64,000 bases of DNA from DATDPM01 sp963841995 (lineage in GTDB: Bacteria; Pseudomonadota; Alphaproteobacteria; DATDPM01), in assembly GCA_963841995.1 (NCBI GenBank), contig CAWJEX010000012.1, positions 76,736 to 140,735 of the forward strand, read 5' to 3'. Below, piece after piece: positions 48,342-57,047 of the stretch (the first letter of the stretch is position 1; each line of letters starts with the position of its first letter). The notes under the pieces were generated by a model. That model was given only the letters and a program-made list of their open reading frames with translations, made no database searches and was not told where the DNA came from. Made by a program: the position numbers and the translations under genes.

Positions 48342-49082
48342 ATGCAAAAAAGAAAGTCAGGGGGGGCTTGGGAATCGGTCAAGGTGGTGCTCTATGCCGT
48401 CGCCATCGCGCTGGTAATCCGTACCTTCGCCTTCGAGCCCTTCAATATTCCGTCGGGATCGATGATCCCAACCTTGCTCGTCGGCGATTACCTGTTCGTG
48501 TCGAAATACGCGTATGGCTACAGCCGGTATTCGCTGCCGCTTGGCCTGCCGCTCATCCCCGGCCGGATAATTTCGCGGCCGCCGGAGCGCGGCGACATCG
48601 TGGTGTTCAAGCTGCCGACCGATAACACGACGGACTATATCAAGCGGGTCATCGGATTGCCGGGCGATCGCATTCAGGTGAAAGACAGCATCCTCTACAT
48701 TAATGACGTCGCCGCGCCGCGTACGCAGATCGAGGAATACGTCCCCGAGGCCGGGTCGGCCGATCCCCGGCACGGGTTACAATTCATCGAAACGCTTCCG
48801 AATGGCCGCAGCTACCACGTTATTCAGGTGCAGCCGGACAGCCCGCTCGACCATACGGACGTTTTCACCGTGCCCGAAGGTCACTATTTCATGATGGGCG
48901 ATAACCGCGACAATTCGGCAGACAGCCGGGTTATGAGCCAGGTTGGTTTCGTGCCCGCGGAAAATCTCGTCGGGCGCGCCGAATTCCTGTTCTTTTCCTT
49001 GCGCAATGCATCCGGCTACGAAGTCTGGAAGTGGCCGTTCTCGATTCGCTTCAACCGGCTCTTCCACCCACTCGAACCGTGA
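48342..49082 (+). CDS. lepB: Signal peptidase I
   Basis: 246 residues from ATG 48342, which has AAGGA ten bases upstream; an earlier in-frame ATG (48285) has no ribosome site. One N-terminal membrane helix (VVLYAVAIALVIRTF) leads into the catalytic Ser in PSGSMIPTLLVGD and the catalytic Lys in YIKRVIGLPGDR, followed by FMMGDNRDNSADSR. It removes signal peptides at the periplasmic face. The stop overlaps the rnc GTG start. The 66 bp before it are AT-rich and may hold a promoter. Confidence 0.96.
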   Translation: MQKRKSGGAWESVKVVLYAVAIALVIRTFAFEPFNIPSGSMIPTLLVGDYLFVSKYAYGYSRYSLPLGLPLIPGRIISRPPERGDIVVFKLPTDNTTDYIKRVIGLPGDRIQVKDSILYINDVAAPRTQIEEYVPEAGSADPRHGLQFIETLPNGRSYHVIQVQPDSPLDHTDVFTVPEGHYFMMGDNRDNSADSRVMSQVGFVPAENLVGRAEFLFFSLRNASGYEVWKWPFSIRFNRLFHPLEP

Positions 49083-49784
49083 GCCGCAACCAGGCCCCGA
49101 TGAATGCCCCGATCGTTATCCGCCCGGTTCAGGAACTCGCCGCGGCGCTGGGCTTTCACAATGAAGATCTGCTGCGCCAAGCGCTTTCCCATCCGAGCAC
49201 CGCGGCGGGGCAATTGTACGAGCGTCTCGAGTTCTTGGGCGACCGGGTGCTGGGCCTCGTCGTCGCCGATCTTCTGATCACTCGCTTCCCCGTGGAATCC
49301 GAGGGCGATCTGGCGCGGCGTCTAGCGTCCCTGGTCAGCCGCGATTCCTTGGTTGCCGTCGCCCAGGAACTCAATCTCGGCGGATATATCCTGCTCGGCA
49401 AAGGCGAAGAGGATTCCGGCGGGCGCGGCAAGCCGGCGACCTTGGCCGATGCCTGCGAAGTCGTCATCGGTGCCCTTTATCTCGACAGCGGATTCGAAGC
49501 GGCGCGTAAATTCGTCACCATTCATTGGACGCCCCGAAATCGAGGCCGCGACGACGCCTCCGCAAGATGCCAAAACCGCCCTGCAGGAATGGGTGCAGGC
49601 GGCCCATAAACCGCTTCCGGTCTACCGGACGCTGGGAACCGAAGGTCCGCCCCACGATCCCATTTTCTGCATCGAGGTCGAAGTGATGGGTATTCCGCCG
49701 GTTTCGGGACGCGGCTCCTCCAAGCGCGCGGCGGAACAAGCGGCGGCGGCGGCGCTGCTGCGCCGGTTGCACGATGTCCACTGA
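49079..49784 (+). CDS. rnc: Ribonuclease III, frameshifted
   Basis: The reconstructed protein is 234 residues from GTG 49079 (or ATG 49100). The nuclease domain shows ERLEFLGDRVLGLVVADLL and ADACEVVIGALYLDSGFEAA; the double-stranded RNA-binding domain follows (ALQEWVQAAHKPLPVYRTLG, RGSSKRAAEQAAAAALL). One extra C in the run CCCC 49531-49534 breaks the frame; removing it turns TPRNRGRDD into TPEIEAATTPPQ. Since rnc is an important gene in an intact operon, an error in the sequence is likely. It overlaps era by 11 bp. Confidence 0.9.
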
Positions 49785-50679
49785 AACGGGCTCGCGCCAA
49801 GCCGGATTCGTCGCCTTGCTGGGCGCGCCCAATGCCGGAAAATCGACGCTTCTCAACCGGCTGGTCGGGGCCAAGATTTCCATCGTCACGCCAAAAGCGC
49901 AGACCACGCGAACGCGGGTTCTGGGGATTGCCCTCCACGGCCAGACCCAACTGATCTTCATCGACACGCCGGGCATCTTCGAGGCGAAGAAGCGATTCGA
50001 CCGGGCGATGGTGGCTGCCGCCTGGGCCGGTGCGGCGTCCGCGGACATCGTCGCGGTTCTGGTCGATGCCTCGCGGCCCGTTGGCGAAGATACGCGAAGG
50101 CTTTTATCGGGCCTCAAGGACCAATCGATCAAGGCCGTTCTGGTGCTCAATAAAATCGATCTCGTGGCGCGGAACAAATTGCTAGGCTTGGCCGACGCGC
50201 TCAACCGCGAAGGCATTTTCACCGACATCTTCATGGTTTCCGCCGCGACCGGCGACGGGGTCGACGATCTGATCGAGCATTTCGCGGCGCGGCTCCCGCT
50301 CGGCCCGTGGCTCTATCCCGAAGACCAGCTCTCGGATATGCCTCAGGCCCTGCTTGCCGCCGAGATAACGCGCGAACAGCTTTTCCTTCAATTGCGCCAG
50401 GAACTGCCTTATGCGGCGACGGTCGAACCCAAATCCTGGAAGGCCTTGGACGACGGCGGCGTCAAGATCGATCAGGTGATCTATGTCGAGCGCGACAGCC
50501 ACAAGCCGATCGTGCTGGGCAAAGGCGGGGCGCGCATCAAGGCGATCGGATCCGCAGCCAGGCGCGAGCTCGAACAGATGTTCGGTCATCCCGTCCATCT
50601 GTTCCTTCATGTCAAAGTCCGCGGCTGGTCGGAAAAGCCCGAGCATTATCGAGCCTTGGGTCTCGATTTCGACGCATGA
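49774..50679 (+). CDS. era: GTPase Era
   Basis: 301 residues: G1 GAPNAGKSTLLN, G2 region AQTTRTRV, G3 DTPG in IFIDTPGIF, G4 NKID in VLNKIDLV, and a C-terminal KH domain (YVERDSHKPIVLGKGGARIK). Era binds 16S rRNA and aids 30S subunit maturation. It starts inside the rnc end, so the genes are coupled. Confidence 0.97.
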   Translation: MSTETGSRQAGFVALLGAPNAGKSTLLNRLVGAKISIVTPKAQTTRTRVLGIALHGQTQLIFIDTPGIFEAKKRFDRAMVAAAWAGAASADIVAVLVDASRPVGEDTRRLLSGLKDQSIKAVLVLNKIDLVARNKLLGLADALNREGIFTDIFMVSAATGDGVDDLIEHFAARLPLGPWLYPEDQLSDMPQALLAAEITREQLFLQLRQELPYAATVEPKSWKALDDGGVKIDQVIYVERDSHKPIVLGKGGARIKAIGSAARRELEQMFGHPVHLFLHVKVRGWSEKPEHYRALGLDFDA

Positions 50680-50691
50680 CGAAACGCACCG

Positions 50692-51444
50692 ATGGAATGG
50701 TCTGACCGCGGCATCGTGTTGTCGGCGCGGCGGCACGGCAAGTCTTCCGCCGTGGTCAGCGCATTGACGTCCGCTCACGGCCGCCATGCCGGACTGGTAC
50801 GCGGCGCCAAGCGGGCCGGCGGCACTTTCGAACCCGGCAATCTCCTGCAATTGCGCTGGCGGGCGCGGCTCGAAGATCACCTCGGTAATTTCCAGGCCGA
50901 GCTGATGCACAGCTTTGCCGCCGCCGTCCTCGACGATCCCTTGAAATTGGCGGCGTTGACGTCGGCTTGCGCCTTGGTCGACACCGCTTTGGCGGAGCGC
51001 GAGCGCCACGACAAGGTCTTCGAAAGCCTCTCGGGCCTCCTCATGGTCCTTGAACGCGGGACGTCGAATGATTGGCAAGGCGTTTACGTCCGCTTCGAGT
51101 TCGATCTTTTGACCGATCTCGGCTTCGGCCTCGATCTTTCCCATTGCGCCGCGACCGGCCGCAACGACACGCTGATTTTTGTTTCCCCGAAAACGGGGCG
51201 CGCCGTCTCGGCGGCGGCCGGAGAACCCTATCGCGACCGGTTGCTGCCCTTGCCGGCTTTCCTTCTGAAATCCGAAACGCCGGCGTCGCCGAAAGAAATC
51301 GCCGACGGCTTGCTGCTCACCGGCTCTTTTCTCGAGCGCCATGTCTTCGTGCCCCACGGCAAGAAATTTCCGCTGGCCCGCATGCGCCTCATTGACCGGA
51401 TCGTGGCCTCGGATACTGTAGCACCCGGAAAAGCGGCGCGGTAA
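50692..51444 (+). CDS. recO: DNA repair protein RecO
   Basis: 250 residues: N-terminal OB fold (GIVLSARRHGKSSAVVSALT, HGRHAGLVRGAKRAG), then FELDLLTDLGFGLDLSHCAATG as the helical and zinc-region part. RecO loads RecA with RecR on gapped DNA. It lies 12 bp after era and before parC, as in most alphaproteobacteria. Confidence 0.93.
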   Translation: MEWSDRGIVLSARRHGKSSAVVSALTSAHGRHAGLVRGAKRAGGTFEPGNLLQLRWRARLEDHLGNFQAELMHSFAAAVLDDPLKLAALTSACALVDTALAERERHDKVFESLSGLLMVLERGTSNDWQGVYVRFEFDLLTDLGFGLDLSHCAATGRNDTLIFVSPKTGRAVSAAAGEPYRDRLLPLPAFLLKSETPASPKEIADGLLLTGSFLERHVFVPHGKKFPLARMRLIDRIVASDTVAPGKAAR

Positions 51445-51473
51445 CAACTCGATGACAACTCGATGACGACTCG

Positions 51474-53702
51474 ATGAAAAAGGGTGCCAAGACTACGCCG
51501 GCGGGGGAAATCCGCGAGACCGGCTTCGCCGAGGCGTTGTCGGAGCGGTATCTCTCCTACGCGCTCTCCACCATCATGTCGCGCTCGCTCCCCGATGTGC
51601 GCGACGGATTGAAGCCGGTCCACCGCCGCCTGCTTTTCGCGATGCGTGAGCTGCATCTCGATCCCAGCTCCGGGTTCAAGAAATGCGCCCGGGTCGTCGG
51701 CGACGTGATCGGCAAATACCATCCTCACGGCGATGTCGCGGTTTACGATACCCTGGTCCGTCTCGCCCAGGATTTCGCCCAACGCTATCCGCTGGTCGAC
51801 GGGCAAGGGAATTTCGGCAATATCGACGGCGATAACGCCGCCGCCATGCGCTACACCGAAGCGCGGCTGACCCCCGTCGCCCAGCAGCTTCTCGAAGGCA
51901 TCGACGAAGACGCGGTCGATTTCCGCGAAACCTATGACGGCGAGGGGCGGGAGCCGCTGGTGCTCCCCGCCGCTTTCCCGAATCTGCTCGCCAATGGCGC
52001 CGCCGGCATCGCGGTGGGCATGGCGACCAGCATTCCGCCGCACAATGCCGGGGAAATCTGCGACGCCCTGCTGCATCTCATCAAATTCCCGCGGGCCACC
52101 GTGGGCAAGCTGCTCGAATTCATCCCCGGCCCCGATTTTCCGACCGGCGGCGAGCTGATCGAGCCGGCGGAGAGCATCGCCGAAGCCTATGCCACGGGCC
52201 GCGGCAGCTTCCGCCTTCGCGCCCGCTGGATGACGGAAAATCTCGGTCAAGGCCAGTATCGGATCGTCGTCACCGAAATTCCCTATCAGGTCCAGAAATC
52301 GCGGCTGATCGAACGCATCGCCGAGCTGATCGAGGAAAAGAAACTGGCGTTTCTCGGCGATGTCCGCGACGAATCGGCGGCCGATCTTCGCCTGGTGCTC
52401 GAACCCAAGAGCCGCAATGTCGAAGCCGATGTTCTGATGGAAACCCTGTTCCGCCAGACCGAGCTCGAAACCCGCGTGCCGCTCAATATGAACGTGCTCG
52501 ATGGGGCGGGAACGCCGCGGGTCATGGCTTTGCGCGAGGTACTGCAAAGCTTCCTCGATCATCGTCACGAAGTGCTCCTGCGCCGCACCCGCTTCCGCCT
52601 CGAAAAAATCGGCCTGCGCCTCGAAGTGCTGGAAGGCTATCTGGCGGTTTACGCGCATCTTGATGAAGTGATCCGCATCATCCGGCGCGAAGACGAGCCG
52701 AAGCCGGTCCTGATGAAGCGCTTCAAGCTCAACGACCGCCAAGCCGAAGCGATTCTGGAAATGCGATTGCGGGCTCTCCGCAAGCTCGACGAGCTTTCGG
52801 TCCGCAAGGAACACGAATCCCTGACCGCCGAGGCCAAGGATCTGCGCGCGCTGCTCAAGGATTCGACCAAGCGCTGGAAGGCGATCGCCGATGAAATCGC
52901 CGGCATCAAAAAGCGCTTCGGGCCGATGACCGATCTCGGCCGCAGGCGGACCAAGATCGGAGCACCCCCGGTTGCGATCGAGGTTCCGGTCGATGCCCTG
53001 GTCGCCCGCGAGCCGGTGACGGTTCTCTGTTCGGAGAAGGGCTGGATCAGAGCCGCCAAGGGCCATTTGGGAGCGGACGCGGATCTTCGCTACAAAGAGG
53101 GCGATCAGGCGCGCTTTGCCATTTCCTGCTGGTCCACCGACAAGCTCGTGGTCTTCGGCACCAATGGGCGGTTTTATACGCTGGGCGTGGACAAACTCCC
53201 CGCCGCGCGCGGCCATGGCGAGCCGGTGCGCCTGATGATCGATCTCGCCAACGATCAGGATATCGTCGCGCTCTTCCTTCACAAACCGGGACGAAAACTC
53301 GTGGTCGCGGCAAAGGACGGGCGCGGCTTTGTCGTCGCCGAAGACGACGTGATCGCCCAGACGAGGGGCGGCAAGCAGGTGCTGAATCTCGGCGAGGGCG
53401 TTGCGGCGGCGGTTTGCGTGCCGGCCGAAGGCGATCATCTCGCCGTGCTCGGCGAGAATCGCAAGCTCATCGTTTTCCCGCTCAGCGAACTTCCCGAAAT
53501 GGCGCGGGGCCGCGGCGTGATCCTTCAGAAATACAAGGACGGCGGCTTATCGGATGTCAGGGCCTTCAATCTCGCCGAGGGCCTGACCTGGAGCCTCGGC
53601 GACCGCACCCGCACCGAAACCGATCTGCGTGCCTGGATCGGCAAGCGCGCCCAAACCGGCCGCCTGCCGCCCACCGGATTCCCCAAGTCGAATCGGTTCT
53701 AG
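51474..53702 (+). CDS. parC: DNA topoisomerase IV subunit A
   Basis: 742 residues. The breakage-reunion domain has YALSTIMSRSLPDVRDGLKP, GKYHPHGDVAVYDTLVRLAQ and the active-site Tyr in AMRYTEARLT (near 127). The C-terminal beta-pinwheel has VLCSEKGWIRAAKGH and GGKQVLNLGEG. With ParE it decatenates replicated chromosomes. The length and the short pinwheel set fit alphaproteobacterial ParC rather than GyrA. Its last 120 bp are duplicated at 55088-55206. Confidence 0.95.
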   Translation: MKKGAKTTPAGEIRETGFAEALSERYLSYALSTIMSRSLPDVRDGLKPVHRRLLFAMRELHLDPSSGFKKCARVVGDVIGKYHPHGDVAVYDTLVRLAQDFAQRYPLVDGQGNFGNIDGDNAAAMRYTEARLTPVAQQLLEGIDEDAVDFRETYDGEGREPLVLPAAFPNLLANGAAGIAVGMATSIPPHNAGEICDALLHLIKFPRATVGKLLEFIPGPDFPTGGELIEPAESIAEAYATGRGSFRLRARWMTENLGQGQYRIVVTEIPYQVQKSRLIERIAELIEEKKLAFLGDVRDESAADLRLVLEPKSRNVEADVLMETLFRQTELETRVPLNMNVLDGAGTPRVMALREVLQSFLDHRHEVLLRRTRFRLEKIGLRLEVLEGYLAVYAHLDEVIRIIRREDEPKPVLMKRFKLNDRQAEAILEMRLRALRKLDELSVRKEHESLTAEAKDLRALLKDSTKRWKAIADEIAGIKKRFGPMTDLGRRRTKIGAPPVAIEVPVDALVAREPVTVLCSEKGWIRAAKGHLGADADLRYKEGDQARFAISCWSTDKLVVFGTNGRFYTLGVDKLPAARGHGEPVRLMIDLANDQDIVALFLHKPGRKLVVAAKDGRGFVVAEDDVIAQTRGGKQVLNLGEGVAAAVCVPAEGDHLAVLGENRKLIVFPLSELPEMARGRGVILQKYKDGGLSDVRAFNLAEGLTWSLGDRTRTETDLRAWIGKRAQTGRLPPTGFPKSNRF
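53581..53702 (+). repeat. parC 3' end, left copy of a direct repeat
   Basis: These 122 bp are the functional 3' end of parC. A second copy with about 88-90% identity lies at 55088-55206 in the same orientation. Most differences fall at third codon positions of the parC frame. The two copies bracket the Crp/Fnr-family gene and the phasin-like gene. Confidence 0.9.
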
Positions 53703-53717
53703 GACTCTGGATAACGT

Positions 53718-54467
53718 TCAGAGCATGTTGAGCCAGCGCAGGAAAAACACTTCGTTGCGGATCTGTATCTTTGACGGCGACAATCGCTTCATGAATCCAT
53801 GAGCCTCCAGCCGAAGAAAGGATCGCGCCAGCGTTTCCGGCGTTAGCTTGAGATAGTCAGCAATTTGTTGCCGGCCCATCGGAAGGAATAGAGTGTGCGT
53901 CGCACGATCGAAGAAGGTCCCCCCCTGAATTAACAATGCAATCATCGTTGCAACGCGATCGTCGGCACGATGACGCCCAAGAATGACGATTTGCCTCTGA
54001 GCAGACCGCAGATCGTGCGCGGCTTTCACAAGCAAATGAAGATCGAGGGTCGGATGGTTTGCGAGCAAATCCGCCAGGCGACCAAAGCGAAATTTTGTGG
54101 CACGTACCGGCGTGAGGGTTTCCGCCGTGTTGACATAGCGGCCGTCTTCCGCGAGGCCGCAAACGTCGCCCATGTAATGGAACGCGACGATCTGGCGTTC
54201 CCCGCTGCCGAGTTCGCGGTAGATGGCAATGACGCCCATCTCGATGACATAGAGGTCGGTGGCGGGGTCCCCTTGCCGGAACAAAATGCCGCCCCGCCGG
54301 GCAACTTCGACGCGACGTCCGATAGCGCGGAGATCTGCTGCGTCTTCCGGACTCAACATCGCGGACAAAGAATACTCGTGCTTAGCCTCCGTCCACCAAG
54401 GGCGCTCGACGGGCCGTCGCCTCGGGACGCCGGGCCCCGCAGCTGAATCGGAACGTCGTCGCTTCAT
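53718..54467 (-). CDS. Crp/Fnr-family transcriptional regulator
   Basis: About 249 residues from ATG 54467, which has GGGAG before it; the frame is open 11 codons further. A cyclic-nucleotide-binding-type beta-roll (about 55-160, RRGGILFRQGDPATDLYVIE) precedes a long helix and a winged helix-turn-helix (MGRQQIADYLKLTPETLARSFLRLE). The recognition helix reads E-T-L-A-R, like the E-x-x-S-R of FNR/FixK proteins that bind TTGAT half-sites. There is no N-terminal cysteine cluster, so it is not an oxygen-sensing FNR itself; FixK-like is the best description. FNR/FixK-type boxes precede nearby genes. Confidence 0.88.
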   Translation of the reverse strand: MKRRRSDSAAGPGVPRRRPVERPWWTEAKHEYSLSAMLSPEDAADLRAIGRRVEVARRGGILFRQGDPATDLYVIEMGVIAIYRELGSGERQIVAFHYMGDVCGLAEDGRYVNTAETLTPVRATKFRFGRLADLLANHPTLDLHLLVKAAHDLRSAQRQIVILGRHRADDRVATMIALLIQGGTFFDRATHTLFLPMGRQQIADYLKLTPETLARSFLRLEAHGFMKRLSPSKIQIRNEVFFLRWLNML

Positions 54468-54626
54468 AGGTTGCTCCCGTGCTCCAGAAATAGGCAGCAA
54501 GTTATTTATAATTAACGATTTTCTTCACGTTAGCCCATTCGTGTTCCCCGCAGACCCTGAGCCTGGAGCGCCCCACAGTCGGTCGCTGTCATCGCCTACG
54601 CTCGCGGCGACTGCAAATCCATTTTT

Positions 54627-54640
54627 TTGATTCCGATCAA
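54627..54640. promoter_or_regulatory. FNR/FixK-type box upstream of the phasin-like gene
   Basis: TTGAT-TCCG-ATCAA is a perfect 5-4-5 palindrome of the FNR/FixK class, 63 bp before the phasin-like start. It lies between that gene and the divergent Crp/Fnr regulator gene, so it could serve both. An AT-rich -10 candidate (GAGTAATA) starts about 25 bp downstream on the phasin side. Confidence 0.65.
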
Positions 54641-54703
54641 TGCGCTGATACGCAAAATAACGTTGAGTAATAGATCATGAATTTTTTTGATTGGGCAAAT
54701 TAA

Positions 54704-55093
54704 ATGACGAAAAGCGCTTCCGGCAATTCATTACAGTTCCCCTTCCTGCTATTGCCGCAAATGGGCATGAACGGTGAACTGCCGATAAACGCATTATTCC
54801 AGTTCGCACGGTCTCAGGCACGGTTCGCGTCGATGTGCGGCGACGAAGTCGCCCGGTTCGCCGAGCATCGCCTGGAGCGAGATCAAGAATTTCTCACTGG
54901 AATGACGGACTGCCAGGACTGGGCCACCCTGGGCGAACTTCAAACCGCTTGGGCGATGGACGTGGTCAAGGACTACGTGCAGCAGAGCGGCCACATCTTC
55001 GGCATCTTTAAGAACCTGTCCTCGGAGGTCACGGCGTCCCCCTCGGAGAAAGCGAAGCCAAAGACGAGACCAAAACGAGCGACGGCGGCCTGA
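54704..55093 (+). CDS. Phasin-like protein
   Basis: A 129-residue protein without signal or membrane segment. The core FQFARSQARFASMCGDEVARF to WAMDVVKDYVQQSGHIFGIF is amphipathic and helical, and the C-terminus is a basic Lys/Pro/Ala tail (EKAKPKTRPKRATAA). This is the layout of phasins, which coat polyhydroxyalkanoate granules. The assignment is by pattern only; no PHA synthesis genes are in view. Its stop codon lies inside the duplicated parC end. It is preceded by an FNR/FixK box. Confidence 0.65.
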   Translation: MTKSASGNSLQFPFLLLPQMGMNGELPINALFQFARSQARFASMCGDEVARFAEHRLERDQEFLTGMTDCQDWATLGELQTAWAMDVVKDYVQQSGHIFGIFKNLSSEVTASPSEKAKPKTRPKRATAA

Positions 55094-55206
55094 CCTGGGA
55101 GTTGGGGACCGCACCCGCACCGAAACCGATCTACGCGCCTGGATCGGTAAGCGCGCCCAAGCCGGCCGCCTCCCGCCCACCGGATTTCCCAAGTCGAATC
55201 GGCTTC
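55088..55206 (+). repeat. Duplicate fragment of the parC 3' end
   Basis: About 119 bp matching the last 120 bp of parC (53581-53702), with roughly 88-90% identity. It begins inside the last two codons of the phasin-like gene. Differences such as CTG/CTA, CGT/CGC, GGC/GGT and TTC/TTT are mostly synonymous in the ParC frame, so this copy comes from a parC that was under selection, not from random decay. Small indels near its start break the frame. Confidence 0.88.
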
Positions 55207-55238
55207 AGATCGGGCTCAGAGGAAAAGCGGCTTGTCAA

Positions 55239-55399
55239 CGATTCTGTTGAAAAACTCGCCGAGCAATTTTTGTTGGTAATATTTGAATCCGCTACACGTC
55301 GCCAACGCAGCAATGATTCAGGATCAAGACGGCAGGCGAACTTTCGTTGCGCCAAAATCGCCTCAAAAATAATCGTGGGCGAGTTTTTCGACAGAATCG
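55239..55399. mobile_element. MITE-like element with 22-bp terminal inverted repeats
   Basis: The ends 55239-55260 and 55378-55399 are inverted repeats of 22 bp with one mismatch (core GATTCTGTYGAAAAACTCG). They enclose about 117 bp with no coding capacity. Ends with GAGTTTTTC-AACAGAATC are common among IS transposon families, so this is probably a non-autonomous remnant. No target-site duplication is obvious. The rest of the gap between 55207 and 55432 shows no gene. Confidence 0.5.
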
Positions 55400-55432
55400 A
55401 ACCAAAACGGACATTTCAAACGGCTGCTCCGG

Positions 55433-57047
55433 TCAATCACAACAGGCGACGGGCTCCATGCTGCGTCGCCACCCATCGATGGCGGCGAGTTCGGCTTGCG
55501 GCAGCTCCGCAACGATATCGAGCCGGCCAAGCATGACCTCGCCGGTTTCGCCATCGAGGGAAATCCAATTGCCTTCCTCAATTTTCTTTCCGGCAATTTC
55601 TCCGCAATATCCATTCTCGTTAATTTTTAGATCGCGGCACCCGACCAGACAGACCTTGCCAAGCTGGCGCGCGACGACCGCGGCATGGGCGGTCCGCCCT
55701 CCGATCGCGGTGAGAATGCCGGCAGACGCCGCGAATCCGACGACATCGTCGGTCGACGTGTCGTGCCGCACTAAAATCACCGGCTCTTTTTCAATTGCAA
55801 GCGCCTTGGCGCGGATACTGTCGAAGGCGACGCGCCCGGTGGCGACGCCGGGAGACGCCGATATAGCGGTGGCAATCGCCGGAACCTTGTTGGCGAAGCG
55901 GGTAATGCGAGCACGTTCGAGATCGATCTCCGCCGCGCGCGCGAGCGCCGTCTTTGAATTGAGGAGACCTTCGCGAACGAAATCGACAAGAACATGCAGC
56001 GCCGCCCGCGGCGTTCGTTTGGCGGAACGTGTCTGCAGGAAGAACAGCTTGCCATTCTCCACCGTGAACTCGACGTCTTGGATGTCGAGGAATTCGCGTT
56101 CAAGGCGAGCGACACCCTCGGCGAGTTCTCTTGCCACTTGGGGAAGCCGGGCGGCGAGCCAATCGGCGTTGCCGGGCATCCGCCGGCCGGCGACGACATC
56201 CTCGCCTTGAGCATCGGCGAGAAAATCGACATAGAGCTCTTTGGCACCCGTTGCCGGATTTCGCGAGAAGGCGACGCCGGCGCCCGATTTTGTGCCGGCA
56301 TTGCCAAAGACCATCGCCTGAACGGTGACGGCGGTGCCATTGAGCCCGTCGAGTTTATTGAGAGCACGGTATTCCTTGGCTCGCGGCCTCTCCCAGGAGC
56401 GATAAACGGCGCGCGCCGCGGCCTGGAGCTGCTCAAGGGGATTGCCGGGAATCGCGTGGTCGACGGCGCGGGCTGCCAAGGCACGAAACTCGTGCGTCAG
56501 CCGCTCCAGGGCTTCCGAAGTCGAGATCGCTCTCGCTTTCGACTTTCTCCGATTAAATCATTTCCGCAAGCCGTGCGTCAAAACCAGCCGAAGGCGCGCC
56601 GTCGACGATTTCAGAATAGTTCTGGATGAACCGCCGATAGCTATCCCAGGCAAGGCGCGGATTGCCGGTCAAGCCGATCAACCCGCGAACGCTCTCGGCA
56701 TTGAGCCCCACATCGAGAATGGTCGCCAACATGCCCGGCATGGACTTTGCCGCGCCGGAGCGCACCGAGACGAGAAGGGGTGCGCGGTCGCAGCCCAGAC
56801 GACGGCCGGTCGTCTCCTCCAGCCGGGCGATCCCATCGCGCAGCCCTTGGTCAAGCGCCTCGATGGCTGGCAACTCGTTCCGATTGACCGGCGCGCAAAG
56901 CTCGGTCGGCAAGACAAAAGCCGGCGGCACGTTCAAGCCCAGCCTTTTCATTTGCCAGAGTTGCATTGCCTTGGACCCGGCCAGTTCCGGCGTGAGTTCG
57001 TCGGATCGACCGGCTGTGCCGATGTAGAGCGGAGCATAGCGGTTCAT
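55433..57047 (-). CDS. Short PPDK-like protein (ATP-grasp plus phosphohistidine domain, no TIM barrel), frameshifted
   Basis: The reconstructed protein is about 537 residues. The N-terminal nucleotide-binding part (LYIGTAGRSDELTPELAGSK, LGLNVPPAFVLPTELC, VSVRSGAAKSMPGMLATILD, LTGNPRLAWDSYRRFIQ) and the second ATP-grasp half (GTAVTVQAMVFGNAGTKSGA) are typical of pyruvate phosphate dikinase. The phosphohistidine motif is GGRTAHAAVVARQLG (His near 454). The protein then stops (GEVMLGRLDIVAELP...) just where PPDK would enter its PEP/pyruvate TIM barrel, which is missing; PPDK is about 880 residues. The frame has a TAA and a +1 shift close together near 56490-56560, where NREKVESESDLDFEALERLT-like sequence is expected. 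It is coupled by ATGA to the 645-residue gene upstream. Confidence 0.75.

Noticed and set aside
51228..53438. 736-codon frame antisense to recO/parC
   Set aside because: It is antisense to well-supported genes, crosses a gene boundary and has no recognisable domain.
55433..57047. Complete pyruvate phosphate dikinase
   Set aside because: The C-terminal PEP/pyruvate TIM-barrel domain is missing and no continuation is found in the 230 bp downstream.
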